Source: Aquisphaera giovannonii (GTDB lineage: Bacteria > Planctomycetota > Planctomycetia > Isosphaerales > Isosphaeraceae). From it: a stretch of DNA of 64,000 bases. The translations under genes and the position numbers were made by a program. This document shows positions 16,540-24,884 of the stretch, piece after piece. The stretch's first letter is position 1. Every line of letters begins with the position of its first letter. Under the pieces are notes generated by a model. That model was given only the letters and a program-made list of their open reading frames with translations. It had not been told where the DNA came from and searched no databases. The DNA lies in assembly GCF_008087625.1 (NCBI RefSeq), contig NZ_CP042997.1, positions 1,736,001 through 1,800,000 of the forward strand, read 5' to 3'.

Positions 16540-16761
16540 CCGCCACGGGGTCGGGCCAGTCCGAATTCGCGGGCCGCGATCCCCGGATTTCCGCGGATGT
16601 CGCCCCGCCGGATCCGATATAGGACATATCATCGCCGGGGGACGTCCGTCGCGGCCGTGCGCCAGGATTGGCCTGCATCGCCGCGCGTGTGCCGGACGAA
16701 GAGAGTCGGCGTGCGTCACGTCCCCGGCCCCGGTTGCGGACTTCCAGGGAGGGAAGAGGCC

Positions 16762-17616
16762 ATGCGGCGGATCGCGGTTCTGAATCAGAAGGGCGGCGTC
16801 GGCAAGACGACCACGACGGTGAACCTGGCCGCGGCGCTGGCGATGGAAGGCCACAGGACGATGGTGATCGACCTGGATCCCCAGGCCCACGCCACCCTGC
16901 ATCTGGGCCTCCTCCCCGGCCGGTCGGGCCCGTCCCTTTACGAGGTGCTGACCCAGTCCCGGAGCCTGGCGAGCGTGCGACGCCAGGTCGCCCCCAACCT
17001 CCACGTCTGCGGCAGCCACATCGACCTGGCCGGCGCCGAGCTCGAGCTGCTCGGCACCGTCGGTCGCGAGGTGATCCTCCGCGACCAGCTCGACGCGGAC
17101 GTGGACAAATTTGACTATGTGCTCATGGATTGCCCGCCGTCGCTCAGCGTCCTGACGCTGAACGCCCTGTGCGCGGCGACCGAGGTCTTCATCCCGCTGC
17201 AGGCCCACTTCCTGGCCCTGCACGGGCTCTCGAAGCTCCTGGAGACGGTTCACCTCGTCTCCAAGAGGGTGAATCGCGACCTGAAGGTCGGCGGCATCAT
17301 CCTCTGCCTGTACGACACGGGGACGCGGCACGGGGCCGAGATCATCGAGGACCTGGAAGGCTTCTTCGACAGCCGCCGGACCAAGGCGGCCCCGTGGGCC
17401 GATGCGAAGCTCTTCCAGACGCGAATCCGCCGCAACATCCGCCTGGCCGAGTGCCCGAGCTTCGGCCAGTCCATCTTCCAGTACGCCCCGAGCAGCCGGG
17501 GCGCCGAGGACTATGCCTCCCTCGCCTCCGAGATCCAGGGCCGCGCCCCGGCCGCCATCTGGGAGGTCGCCGAGGACCGCCCGGCCGACGCCGCGGCCGA
17601 CGCCTCCGCGGCCTGA
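16762..17616 (+). CDS. parA: ParA/Soj-family chromosome partitioning ATPase (orphan)
   Basis: A 284-residue deviant-Walker ATPase: NQKGGVGKTTTTVNLAAALA (residues 8-27), VIDLDPQAHAT (Walker A' Asp), and DYVLMDCPPSLSVLTLNAL as Walker B. ATG 16762 has a strong ribosome site (GGGAGGGAAGAGG) and starts directly at the P-loop strand, as in Soj. ParA ATPases bind DNA nonspecifically with ATP and are released by ParB at parS sites, moving origins apart. No parB lies nearby, but several parS-like sites occur from 21 to 49 kb. A plasmid-type or MinD-like role is less likely on sequence. Confidence 0.88.
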   Translation: MRRIAVLNQKGGVGKTTTTVNLAAALAMEGHRTMVIDLDPQAHATLHLGLLPGRSGPSLYEVLTQSRSLASVRRQVAPNLHVCGSHIDLAGAELELLGTVGREVILRDQLDADVDKFDYVLMDCPPSLSVLTLNALCAATEVFIPLQAHFLALHGLSKLLETVHLVSKRVNRDLKVGGIILCLYDTGTRHGAEIIEDLEGFFDSRRTKAAPWADAKLFQTRIRRNIRLAECPSFGQSIFQYAPSSRGAEDYASLASEIQGRAPAAIWEVAEDRPADAAADASAA

Positions 17617-17631
17617 TCGCCCGCCCCTCGC

Positions 17632-17655
17632 CCCGGGGTCGACGCCGACCCCGGG
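17632..17655. terminator. GC hairpin between convergent parA and pncB
   Basis: A perfect 10-bp stem (CCCGGGGTCG at 17632-17641 with 17646-17655) has a 4-nt loop, 16 nt after the parA stop. A second perfect 16-bp palindrome lies at 17661-17676. No T-tract follows, so termination is a guess. The rest of the gap to 17975 shows no gene. Confidence 0.35.
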
Positions 17656-17975
17656 CAAGTGCCTCGCCGGCGAGGCGACTCGATGCTCGAGGACGGCTCG
17701 ATCCGCAAGTGGCGGAGCCCGTCCAGCCCCGGCGAAGCCTCGAGGGGCTATTCAAGCTTCGGCCGAACGGCCGACCGCATCCCCTGCCCTTCCTCCCCGA
17801 GCTCGCGGCCTGTCCCGAGCCGAGGATCTCGGGCCAATCGGTCCGCCACACGGTTCGGTGCCACGTCGACCGCGGCATCCTGCCCGAAGTCCTCGTCCTG
17901 GTACTCCGACCTTCTCGACGCGGGCCCGCCCTTGTCGCGACCCGCCAGGGAGCGGGCGGGGGGCGGTGATGGCCG

Positions 17976-19334
17976 TCAGGCCCCCTGCTCCATCAGCGCG
18001 CGGGCGTCCCGCTCGAGGATGTCGCTGTATGCGATCGGGTAATCCGCGGGTCCGTCGAGCCGCCTCAGGCGGGGGGGCAGGGCCGCGAGCTGCCGGGCGC
18101 ATCGGTCGCGGATTTGCTCCATGGTCGGCAGGGGAGCCGCGAGGCGGCCGCCCAGGATCAGGGGCGAGAGGAGCGGCTCGCCGTCGTGCTGCTCGTCGGC
18201 GCGGGCCACGAGGTCGCCGGAGTACAGCCCATCGGCGTCGCGACGGCGGAAGACCTGCTTGGCCATGGGGTAGGTCTTCTTGCCCGGGCTGAGCTTGATC
18301 CGGCCGTGCCCGCCCGACTCCACGAGCTTGTAGACCATCGAGAGGGCGGGGGCGTCCCGCGACGTGATGAGCTCGGTCCCCACCCCGAAGGCGTCGATCG
18401 GCGCCCCGGCGGCGAGGAGCCGATCGATCTGGAACTCGTCCAGGTCGCCCGAGGCGACGATCCGGATGTCCGGCCGCCCCGCCCCGTCCAGGATGCCCCG
18501 CACCCCGCGGGAGAGGGCGTCCAGGTCGCCGCTGTCGAGCCGGACAGCCTGGACGTGGGGCCGGACCAGCGCGGCCTTCCGGGCGCCTTCGAGCGTGTCG
18601 TAGGTGTCGATGAGGAGCGTGGTGGATCCGGGGAACGTCCGCGCGTAGGCCTCGAACGCCTCCTCCTCCGTCGGGAACGACTGGATCCAGGAGTGGGCCA
18701 TGGTCCCCGACGCCGGGATGCCCAGCCGCCGGGCCGCCTCCACGTGGCTCGTGCCGTGGAAGCCGGCGAGGTACGCCGCCCGGGCCGCGAGCAGCCCCGC
18801 CTGCGGCCCGTGGCCGCGACGCGCCCCGAACTCCAGGAGCGTCCGCCCCCGAGCCGCCGTCACGATGCGGGCCGCCTTGGAGGCGACGAGCGTCGTGTAG
18901 GAGAGCGAGGCCAGGAGGAACGTCTCGACCCACTGCGCCTGCGCGAGGGGGGCCGTCACCCGGGCGAGCGTCTCGCCGGGGAAGACCACGGTCCCCTCGG
19001 GGATCGCCCAGAAATCCCCTCCGAACCGGAGCGACGCGAGCCCCTCGAAGAAGGCCGACGGCATCCCGGAGAACGCCGGGAAGGCCCGCAGGCCTTCGAC
19101 CTGCTCGGCCGAGAAGCGCAGGTTCAGGAGGTCCCCGACGGCTTGCTCGAGGCCCGCGAAGACGAGGTAGGATCGCCCGGGAGGCAGGCGGCGGACGAAG
19201 ACCTCGAAGGAGGCCTCCACCCCGTCCATCCCGACGGCCCGATACCCGGCCATCATCGTGAGCTGGTACAGGTCGGTGACGGGCCCCAGGGCGTTCGGGT
19301 CGGGCCAGAGCGAGACCGGCGGGACGGGTTCCAT
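17976..19334 (-). CDS. pncB: nicotinate phosphoribosyltransferase
   Basis: Makes nicotinate mononucleotide from nicotinate and PRPP in the NAD salvage (Preiss-Handler) pathway. The 452-residue protein has the family order: LGPVTDLYQLTMMAGYR, FEVFVRRLPPGRSYLVFAGL, LLEFGARRGHGPQAGLLAAR, GTMAHSWIQSFPTEEEAF, VRLDSGDLDALSRGVR and a C-terminal SPGKKTYPMAKQVFRRR. The start ATG at 19334 shares its A with the TGA of the upstream membrane-protein gene, indicating coupled translation. The long open frame before it belongs to no protein. Confidence 0.94.
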   Translation of the reverse strand: MEPVPPVSLWPDPNALGPVTDLYQLTMMAGYRAVGMDGVEASFEVFVRRLPPGRSYLVFAGLEQAVGDLLNLRFSAEQVEGLRAFPAFSGMPSAFFEGLASLRFGGDFWAIPEGTVVFPGETLARVTAPLAQAQWVETFLLASLSYTTLVASKAARIVTAARGRTLLEFGARRGHGPQAGLLAARAAYLAGFHGTSHVEAARRLGIPASGTMAHSWIQSFPTEEEAFEAYARTFPGSTTLLIDTYDTLEGARKAALVRPHVQAVRLDSGDLDALSRGVRGILDGAGRPDIRIVASGDLDEFQIDRLLAAGAPIDAFGVGTELITSRDAPALSMVYKLVESGGHGRIKLSPGKKTYPMAKQVFRRRDADGLYSGDLVARADEQHDGEPLLSPLILGGRLAAPLPTMEQIRDRCARQLAALPPRLRRLDGPADYPIAYSDILERDARALMEQGA

Positions 19335-21088
19335 CAGCGGGCTCCCGGCATTCGAGGGCGGAGCAACCAGAGCGGCACGGACGCCGCGGACTCGATCGAC
19401 GGACGACGAGCGGCCAGGGGATCTCGGTCGAGGAGCGTGGGGAGGTTCAGGCGGGCGGGGAACTCCCCGACGACGTCCCATCGCTCCAGGAGGGACGCGA
19501 GGGCGGCCTCGCGGTCGCCCTCCTGGTCCAGCATCGCCGCGTCCACGAGGGCCCAGCGACCGGAGCGTTCGGGCTCGAGGAGCGTCGACAGGCCGGGCTC
19601 GAGCTGGGCCGAAATCCTGCCCCCGATGTAGTAGAAGGCCGCGGGCCTCGCCAGGACGCGGAGGGAGGGCACCCCGGCTGGCACCGACGGTAAAGCCTCC
19701 CGGACGGCGACCCTGAGGGAATCGGACGGATCCCACGGGCCGAGGCCGCGAGGGGGGCGAGCCGCGAGCGGCCTCGGGACGAGGTCGGGCGCCACGATCG
19801 CGGCGACGAGCACGAAGAACAGGGCGAACGCGACGCGCCCCCTCGCCGACCGCCCCCGCAGGCTCACGCCGAGGATCTCGCGAACGGGACGTGCTCCCCC
19901 CTGCCCCGCGGCCCGCAGGGCACGCGCGACCAGCCCCGCGACGAGCACCCAGCAGAGGAGGAGCAGCGGCAACCAGAGCCTCGCGTAGGGGTGGTAGAAC
20001 GGCGTCAACACGGTCAGCATCAGCCACGCCGCCGCGAGCAGGCGCGCGGCCGGGGTGTCCCTCCACGAAGCGGGCAACATCGATGCCGAGGCCGGCCAGA
20101 GGAACCTCGGCAGGACCACCGCACCCAGAAGACCCAGCCCCAACCAGGCGGGTTCACGCCACGACGCCCGCGACCGCGGAAGCGCGATCGCCAGCGAGGC
20201 GAGGGCCGCGGCCCCATATCCGGCCAGCCTCCACGTCCATCCGCCCGAGAGGGCATCGGCCTCCTCGAACTGGAGCCCCAGGTGGACCATCCAGGACCCG
20301 ACGCCTCCCATGTAGGAACGATGATGGGCGAGCAGCGAGCCGTAGCCGCCGTGGGCGTCCACGAACCGGAACCATGGCGCGTAGATCGCGGCCGCGACCA
20401 CGGCTGCCATGGCCCCGAATCCCCAGACCGCCCTCAATCGCCTACGGTCCGACCGCGCGCGGGGATCGGCGAGCTCCGCGGCCGCGACCGCGATGACGGC
20501 GGCCCCGAGGAGCCAGCCGTTGTACTTGACGAGCTGGGCCGCACCCACGCCCGCGCCGAGCCCCATGGCATTCCCGAACCCGGGCCGCTCCAGGAACCGG
20601 CCGGCGAGGGCCAGGCCGAGCACCCAGGCGAGCAGGAACGTGGCGTCGGTCAACGCCATCCTGGAGAACGAGACGTGGAAGCACGAGAGGGCCACGAGCG
20701 TCGCGGCGGCCGCCCCGGCGCCCGGGCCGAAGGTCCGGCGGGCGAGCCAACCGGCGGCCGGGATCGTCAGCACGCCGGCGACGATCGACGCGAGGATCGC
20801 GGCCGCGTCGCCCGGCCCCAGGGCCATGTCGAACAGGCCGACGAGGAAGGGGAACCCGACGGGTGCATAGGGGATCACCGAGGGATCCAGGCCGGCGAGC
20901 CCCGCCGTCCGGAAGGGCCAGAGCCCCGCCATCGCGTAGATGCCCTCGTCGAAGTGGACGAATCCCAGGCGTGGGAGGCCCTGGAGTCGCAGGGCGGCCC
21001 CCACGACCGTGGCCGCTGCGATCCAGAGGACCTCGCGCCGGAGGGCGGTGGCCGGTGCCGCGTCATGGGGTTGGGGCCGCATGGCCAT
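19334..21088 (-). CDS. GT39-family (Pmt-like) membrane glycosyltransferase
   Basis: A polytopic protein of 584 residues with about 10-12 predicted membrane helices. After the first helix comes LGFVHFDEGIYAMAG, whose Asp-Glu pair is the catalytic-loop motif of the C-type GT39/ArnT superfamily using polyprenyl-phosphate sugars. HVSFSRMALTDATFLLAWVL and VKYNGWLLG are further family patterns, and a soluble tail (~120 residues) follows the last helix. Sugar and acceptor cannot be deduced. The gene overlaps pncB at its stop (TGATG). Start is ATG 21088 or 21082; neither has a clear ribosome site. The left-edge gene is of the same broad class. Confidence 0.85.
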   Translation of the reverse strand: MAMRPQPHDAAPATALRREVLWIAAATVVGAALRLQGLPRLGFVHFDEGIYAMAGLWPFRTAGLAGLDPSVIPYAPVGFPFLVGLFDMALGPGDAAAILASIVAGVLTIPAAGWLARRTFGPGAGAAAATLVALSCFHVSFSRMALTDATFLLAWVLGLALAGRFLERPGFGNAMGLGAGVGAAQLVKYNGWLLGAAVIAVAAAELADPRARSDRRRLRAVWGFGAMAAVVAAAIYAPWFRFVDAHGGYGSLLAHHRSYMGGVGSWMVHLGLQFEEADALSGGWTWRLAGYGAAALASLAIALPRSRASWREPAWLGLGLLGAVVLPRFLWPASASMLPASWRDTPAARLLAAAWLMLTVLTPFYHPYARLWLPLLLLCWVLVAGLVARALRAAGQGGARPVREILGVSLRGRSARGRVAFALFFVLVAAIVAPDLVPRPLAARPPRGLGPWDPSDSLRVAVREALPSVPAGVPSLRVLARPAAFYYIGGRISAQLEPGLSTLLEPERSGRWALVDAAMLDQEGDREAALASLLERWDVVGEFPARLNLPTLLDRDPLAARRPSIESAASVPLWLLRPRMPGAR

Positions 21089-21150
21089 CGATTCTAGTGG
21101 ACGGGACGGCCCGGGCAAGGGGACCGCACGCACGCCCCGCCCCGTCGCGG

Positions 21151-21166
21151 CGTTTCACGTGAAAGC
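21151..21166. other. parS-like site
   Basis: CGTTTCACGTGAAAGC contains the exact palindromic core TTTCACGTGAAA of the bacterial parS centromere (consensus TGTTTCACGTGAAACA; 13 of 16 match). It lies in the gap between the divergent GT39 and HDAC-like genes. Confidence 0.75.
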
Positions 21167-21298
21167 GAAACGGGCTCCCCGCCCCTTCGACATGGGGCCG
21201 TGTTTGTTACAGTAGGAACGGCTCCCCTGCTCTGCCATGAGGTCAACGCGCCGGCCCCTGGAAGGGACGCCGTCGCGAGAGGAAGAAGCGAGGCGACG

Positions 21299-22255
21299 AT
21301 GTCCGTCACGTTGTTTACCGACCGGCGGATGATCGACCACCGGGTGCCTCCCCACCACCCGGAGCGTCCGGAGCGACTCCAGGCGATCCTCCGCCACCTG
21401 GAGCGCACCGGGTTCACGGAGACGTGCCCGTCCGGGACGGTCCGCGAGGCCACCCGAGATGAGCTGCTGAGGGTCCATGGCACCGCGTATCTCCGCGAGG
21501 TTGAGCAGCTCGAGGCGCGCGGGGGCGGCTCCCTCGATCCGGACACCTGGCTCTACCCCGGCTCCGCCCTGGCCGCTCGGCTTGCGGCGGGCGCGGCGAT
21601 CGAGGCGGTGCGGGACGCGATGAAGGGCAAGGATCGCCGGGCGGTCTGCCTCGTCCGCCCCCCCGGACACCACGCGCTGCCGGACGACGCGATGGGCTTC
21701 TGCATCTTCTCGAACGTCGCCCTCGCCGCCATGGAGGCGATCACCGCGCTGGACCTGCGGCGCGTCCTGATCGTCGATTTCGACGTCCACCACGGGAACG
21801 GGACGCAGGACGTCTTCTACGCCTCCGAGCGCGTCGGCTTCCTCTCCATCCATCGGTACCCCTTCTATCCCGGCACCGGCTCCCGGGCGGAGACCGGCAC
21901 CGGACCGGGCCTGGGGCACACCGTCAACGTGCCGATCGCCCACGGCACGCCCACGCGCGAGTACCACGCCGCATTCCGCGCCGCCCTCGACAAGCTGGCG
22001 GACGAGATCCGGCCCGACCTCGTGCTAGTGAGCGCCGGCTTCGACGCCCACGCCGAGGACCCGGTCGGGGACCTTGGACTCGACTTCGAGGACTTCGCGA
22101 AGATCACCGAGGACCTGGTCCGCGTGGCGGAGACGCACTCGCAGGGGCGAATCGTCAGCGTCCTGGAAGGCGGCTACAACGTGCCGATCCTCGCGGGCTG
22201 CGTCGAGGCCCACCTGAAGGCGCTCGGGGCCGAGCCCGGCCATCCGGGGGCGTGA
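21299..22255 (+). CDS. histone deacetylase-family zinc hydrolase (AcuC/acetylpolyamine amidohydrolase type)
   Basis: The 318-residue protein belongs to the HDAC superfamily, which removes acetyl groups from lysines or polyamines. Visible motifs: HHPERPERLQAIL, VRPPGHHALPDDAMGFCIF (catalytic His pair), the zinc-binding VDFDVHHGNGTQDVFY (Asp and His), and SAGFDAHAEDPVGDL (second zinc Asp). ATG 21299 follows AGAGGAAGAAG and gives the common start; the frame upstream is not protein-like. Physiological substrate is unknown; bacterial members act on acetyl-CoA synthetase or acetylated polyamines. The gene stands alone, followed by a tRNA on the opposite strand. Confidence 0.92.
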   Translation: MSVTLFTDRRMIDHRVPPHHPERPERLQAILRHLERTGFTETCPSGTVREATRDELLRVHGTAYLREVEQLEARGGGSLDPDTWLYPGSALAARLAAGAAIEAVRDAMKGKDRRAVCLVRPPGHHALPDDAMGFCIFSNVALAAMEAITALDLRRVLIVDFDVHHGNGTQDVFYASERVGFLSIHRYPFYPGTGSRAETGTGPGLGHTVNVPIAHGTPTREYHAAFRAALDKLADEIRPDLVLVSAGFDAHAEDPVGDLGLDFEDFAKITEDLVRVAETHSQGRIVSVLEGGYNVPILAGCVEAHLKALGAEPGHPGA

Positions 22256-22308
22256 TCGTCCCGCCCTGACGGGCGAGTGGACGCCGGGCGGAACGATGGA
22301 GGTGAAGA

Positions 22309-22383
22309 TGACCCCGACGGGATTCGAACCCGTGTTGCATGCGTGAAAGGCATGTGTCCTGGACCAGGCTAGACGACGGGGCC
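22309..22383 (-). tRNA. tRNA-Glu (anticodon TTC)
   Basis: A 75-nt cloverleaf. The acceptor stem GGCCCCG (22377-22383) pairs with CGGGGUC (22310-22316), with one G-U pair and discriminator A at 22309. The anticodon loop is CUUUCAC with UUC, and the T-arm has GGTTCGAATCCC. CCA is not encoded. It reads GAA and GAG codons. Confidence 0.95.
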
Positions 22384-22550
22384 GGGTGTCGCTGCCGGAG
22401 CCACTTTAATACGCACCCGCCTCGGGGGTCAAGGGCGGCGAATCGCCGGGGCGTTGCAAGGTGGCAGAGTGTTGCAAGCTCTCGGCGGCGTCGCTATGGT
22501 ATCGTCGAAGTTGGCCGTCCGCGGCCCGATCCCGCCATCGAGGTGCAGCC

Positions 22551-23111
22551 GTGCTCAATATCCTCATCCTGACAGGCGACGCGGGCGAGGCGCAGGAAAT
22601 CTACTACGCCAAGTACCGCCTCGAGGAAGAGGGATGGAACGTCGCCATCGCGGCCCTGGAGAAGAGGACGTTCCTGTCGGTCGTCCACGACTTCGACCCC
22701 GGCTGCGACACATACGTCGAGCGTCCGGGATATCTCGTGAAGGCCGACGTAGGCATCGATGACGTTCGGCCGGAGGACTACCACGCCCTGGTCCTCCCGG
22801 GCGGCCGGGCGCCCGAGTACCTCAGGAACAGGCCCAAGGCGGTCGCGATCGTCCGCCACTTCGTGGAGGCGGGGAAGCCGATCGCCGCCAATTGCCACGG
22901 CCCCCTGCTCCTCCTGGTGACGGGAGGGGTCGCCGGTCGAAAGATGGCCTCCTATCCCGAACTGGAACCGGACCTCCGTGCCGCGGGCGTGGAGTTCGTG
23001 AATAAGGATGTGGTGGTCGACGGCCCGCTCGTGACCGTCCGCGGCTGGCCCGACAACGGGCCATGGATGCGAGAGTTCGTGAAGATCCTGCGCAAGACGG
23101 AACAACGCTGA
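22551..23111 (+). CDS. DJ-1/PfpI-family protein
   Basis: The 186-residue protein has the flavodoxin-like DJ-1/PfpI fold: MLNILILTGDAGEAQE, YHALVLPGGRAPEYLR, and the nucleophile elbow AANCHGPLLLL with Cys115. The family includes proteases, glyoxalases and deglycase-like stress proteins; substrate cannot be told here. GTG 22551, with AGGTG upstream, gives the normal N-terminus; an ATG 30 codons earlier adds unrelated residues. It is isolated between a tRNA and csrA. Confidence 0.88.
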   Translation: MLNILILTGDAGEAQEIYYAKYRLEEEGWNVAIAALEKRTFLSVVHDFDPGCDTYVERPGYLVKADVGIDDVRPEDYHALVLPGGRAPEYLRNRPKAVAIVRHFVEAGKPIAANCHGPLLLLVTGGVAGRKMASYPELEPDLRAAGVEFVNKDVVVDGPLVTVRGWPDNGPWMREFVKILRKTEQR

Positions 23112-23202
23112 GGCAGCCCCGGGCGGCCGCACACCTCGGCTCGAGGGAGTGCGTCGCTGGCCCGCTAGTGCCGGATGGGTCCGACCGAATCGCCGCTCGA
23201 GA

Positions 23203-23412
23203 TCAGAGATCGGACGTCGGGACAGGCCGGGCGGAATCCACGGGGCGGGTCTGATTCTGGATCGCCTCGTAGACTTCCTGGCGATGCACCGTAACGTCCT
23301 TGGGAGCCTCGATGCCCAGTCGGACCTTGTCTCCGCGGATCTCGATCACCGTCACCGTGATGTTGTCGTTGATGACGATGCACTCATTTTTCTTGCGGGA
23401 GAGAACCAGCAT
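23203..23412 (-). CDS. csrA: carbon storage regulator CsrA
   Basis: A small dimeric RNA-binding protein that blocks or stabilises mRNAs at GGA motifs. The 69 residues match the family: MLVLSRKKNECIVINDNITV, then VIEIRGDKVRLGIEAPKDV, then VHRQEVYEAI. The conserved RNA-contact residues Leu4, Arg6 and the RLGIEAP segment are present. ATG 23412 has AGGAG 5 nt upstream; the adjacent GTG at 23415 sits too close to it. The C-terminal 15 residues are a non-conserved extension. The own ribosome site contains GGAG, so autoregulation is possible. Confidence 0.95.
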   Translation of the reverse strand: MLVLSRKKNECIVINDNITVTVIEIRGDKVRLGIEAPKDVTVHRQEVYEAIQNQTRPVDSARPVPTSDL

Positions 23413-23539
23413 CACCGCTCCTCTCTGGTGATCAACAAGCGAGGCTTAGCCAGTCCACGGTCTTGGCGCTTCGCACGGTTCCGCAGGGGCCCTGGTGCGT
23501 CATGGGCCATCCAGTCCGCGCACCTTGCCCTTATTGGTA

Positions 23540-23567
23540 ACTGTATAAGCCGAAATGGCGCGGTCAA
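23540..23567 (-). promoter_or_regulatory. candidate promoter for csrA
   Basis: On the minus strand TTGACC (23562-23567) is followed after 16 nt by TACAGT (23540-23545), within an unusually A/T-rich patch. It would give a leader of about 120 nt before csrA. Nothing else is seen between 23413 and 23639. Confidence 0.35.
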
Positions 23568-23639
23568 GCCTCTACGAGCGTTTTTCCGCAATCGCCGAGA
23601 GGCAGGCGACGATCCTCGCGGCGGCGGGGACGCCGGGGC

Positions 23640-24350
23640 CTAGCGGTCGTGGGCCGGGCCGTATCGGTTATAGAGATAGCCCAGGCCCAGGTCGAAGATC
23701 TCGGCCTCGACATCCTCGTTGCGGGTCGAGTGGAGGGTGTCCTTCAGCTCCTGGATGAGCAGCTCGACGAACTTGGCACGGGCGCGCTGGAGGTTCTTCC
23801 TGAAGGCCTCGGGGCTCATGACGACCCCGTTCAGCCTGGCGAGGTGTTCCGAGATCTCGTCGATGGAGGCCTTCGGGTAGTCCCGGCGGATCTGGAGGAC
23901 GCTCGCGTACCGGTTCTTCGGGGTGGCGGCCTGGAAGGTCTCGAGTCGGGACCAGACCCGGCTGAGGACGGCGTCGCGCCAGACGCGGTCGAAATCCTCG
24001 TCCGGCTGCGTCGCATCCAGGAGGTCGCCCGGGGGGAGGGATTGGAGCTTCCGGTTGCGAAAATGGTCGATGATCAGGCGGTGGAGCACGGTCCGCAAGT
24101 AGTCGCGGAACCGGCCCTTGGTCCGGTCCGCCCCCGCGAGCTTGCCGGTGAGGAGCTTCGTCCAGAATTCCTGGAGCACCTCGTCGGCGAGGTGATCGTC
24201 GCGGACCTTGAGGTGGATGTAGCGCGTGACCGCGTCGTGGTAGCGACCGACCAGCTCATTCATCGCCTTCTGGCTCTCGGGCCCGGGAGCGTGGGCGCTG
24301 CTGATTGTCGTCCAGTTTGTGGGGATCTGGGTCAGTCGCTCTTCGGCCAT
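23640..24350 (-). CDS. ECF-like RNA polymerase sigma factor
   Basis: The 236-residue protein has sigma region 2 at about residues 35-105: YHDAVTRYIHLKVRDDHLAD ... EVLQEFWTKL ... GRFRDYLRTVLHRLIIDHFR, the pattern of ECF factors. A less conserved region-4-like helix pair follows (ISEHLARLNGVVMSPEAF, RKNLQRARAKFVELL). Planctomycetes carry many such ECF genes. No anti-sigma gene is adjacent. Start ATG 24350 gives a normal N-terminus (MAEERLTQIPTNW); the upstream in-frame ATG at 24452 lies beyond a parS-like site and is not supported. Confidence 0.85.
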   Translation of the reverse strand: MAEERLTQIPTNWTTISSAHAPGPESQKAMNELVGRYHDAVTRYIHLKVRDDHLADEVLQEFWTKLLTGKLAGADRTKGRFRDYLRTVLHRLIIDHFRNRKLQSLPPGDLLDATQPDEDFDRVWRDAVLSRVWSRLETFQAATPKNRYASVLQIRRDYPKASIDEISEHLARLNGVVMSPEAFRKNLQRARAKFVELLIQELKDTLHSTRNEDVEAEIFDLGLGYLYNRYGPAHDR

Positions 24351-24417
24351 CGCACGGATCCACGGTGAATGGAATGGCCTGTCCCTTACGAGATGCCCGA
24401 GGCGGGGCACCCCGGCG

Positions 24418-24431
24418 GTTCCACGTGAAAA
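24418..24431. other. parS-like site (degenerate)
   Basis: GTTCCACGTGAAAA differs from GTTTCACGTGAAAC at two positions, one of them the position known to vary in parS. It lies just upstream of the sigma-factor gene. Confidence 0.45.
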
Positions 24432-24583
24432 CCCCGGACCTGTTGACTCCATCCTAGCATCATGGAACAGCGCTGTCTCGATGGGGTGTCGGAAGCCTGC
24501 TGGGAAAATGGTGCGGCGGGCGGATTTGGCCGGGCGAACGGGTCTGGTCGAAGGGCGTTCAGGCGGCGAGAGATCCGATCCAA

Positions 24584-24657
24584 TACGCCCGGCAGGACTC
24601 GAACCTGCGACCGACGGTTTAGAAAACCGTTGCTCTATCCGCCTGAGCTACGGGCGC
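24584..24657 (-). tRNA. tRNA-Arg (anticodon TCT)
   Basis: A 74-nt cloverleaf. The acceptor arm GCGCCCG (24651-24657) pairs with CGGGCGU, with discriminator A at 24584. The anticodon stem ACGGU/ACCGU encloses loop UUUCUAA, giving UCU. The T-loop is GGTTCGAGTCC. CCA is not encoded. It reads AGA. Confidence 0.95.
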
Positions 24658-24711
24658 CACGTCCGGCCTGGTCCACGGCGCGCATCACGCTCGTGGGTAT
24701 CGACTCCGGGA

Positions 24712-24785
24712 TGCGCTCGGCAGGACTCGAACCTGCGGCCTGCGGTTTAGGAAACCGCCGCTCTATCCGCCTGAGCTACGAGCGC
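24712..24785 (-). tRNA. tRNA-Arg (anticodon CCT)
   Basis: A 74-nt cloverleaf. The acceptor GCGCUCG (24779-24785) pairs with CGAGCGC, with discriminator A at 24712. The anticodon stem GCGGU/ACCGC encloses loop UUCCUAA, giving CCU. The D-arm and T-arm are nearly identical to the tRNA-Arg(TCT) 54 nt away, suggesting tandem duplication. It reads AGG. Confidence 0.95.
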
Positions 24786-24884
24786 GGGGACGCTTTGCGA
24801 TTCTCACCCAACGGGCTGTATGCTGTCAACGGAGCGGCGGCCTCAAGTTGGGGCCGCCTACCTGGATGACGAGGAGGTCCGCCG

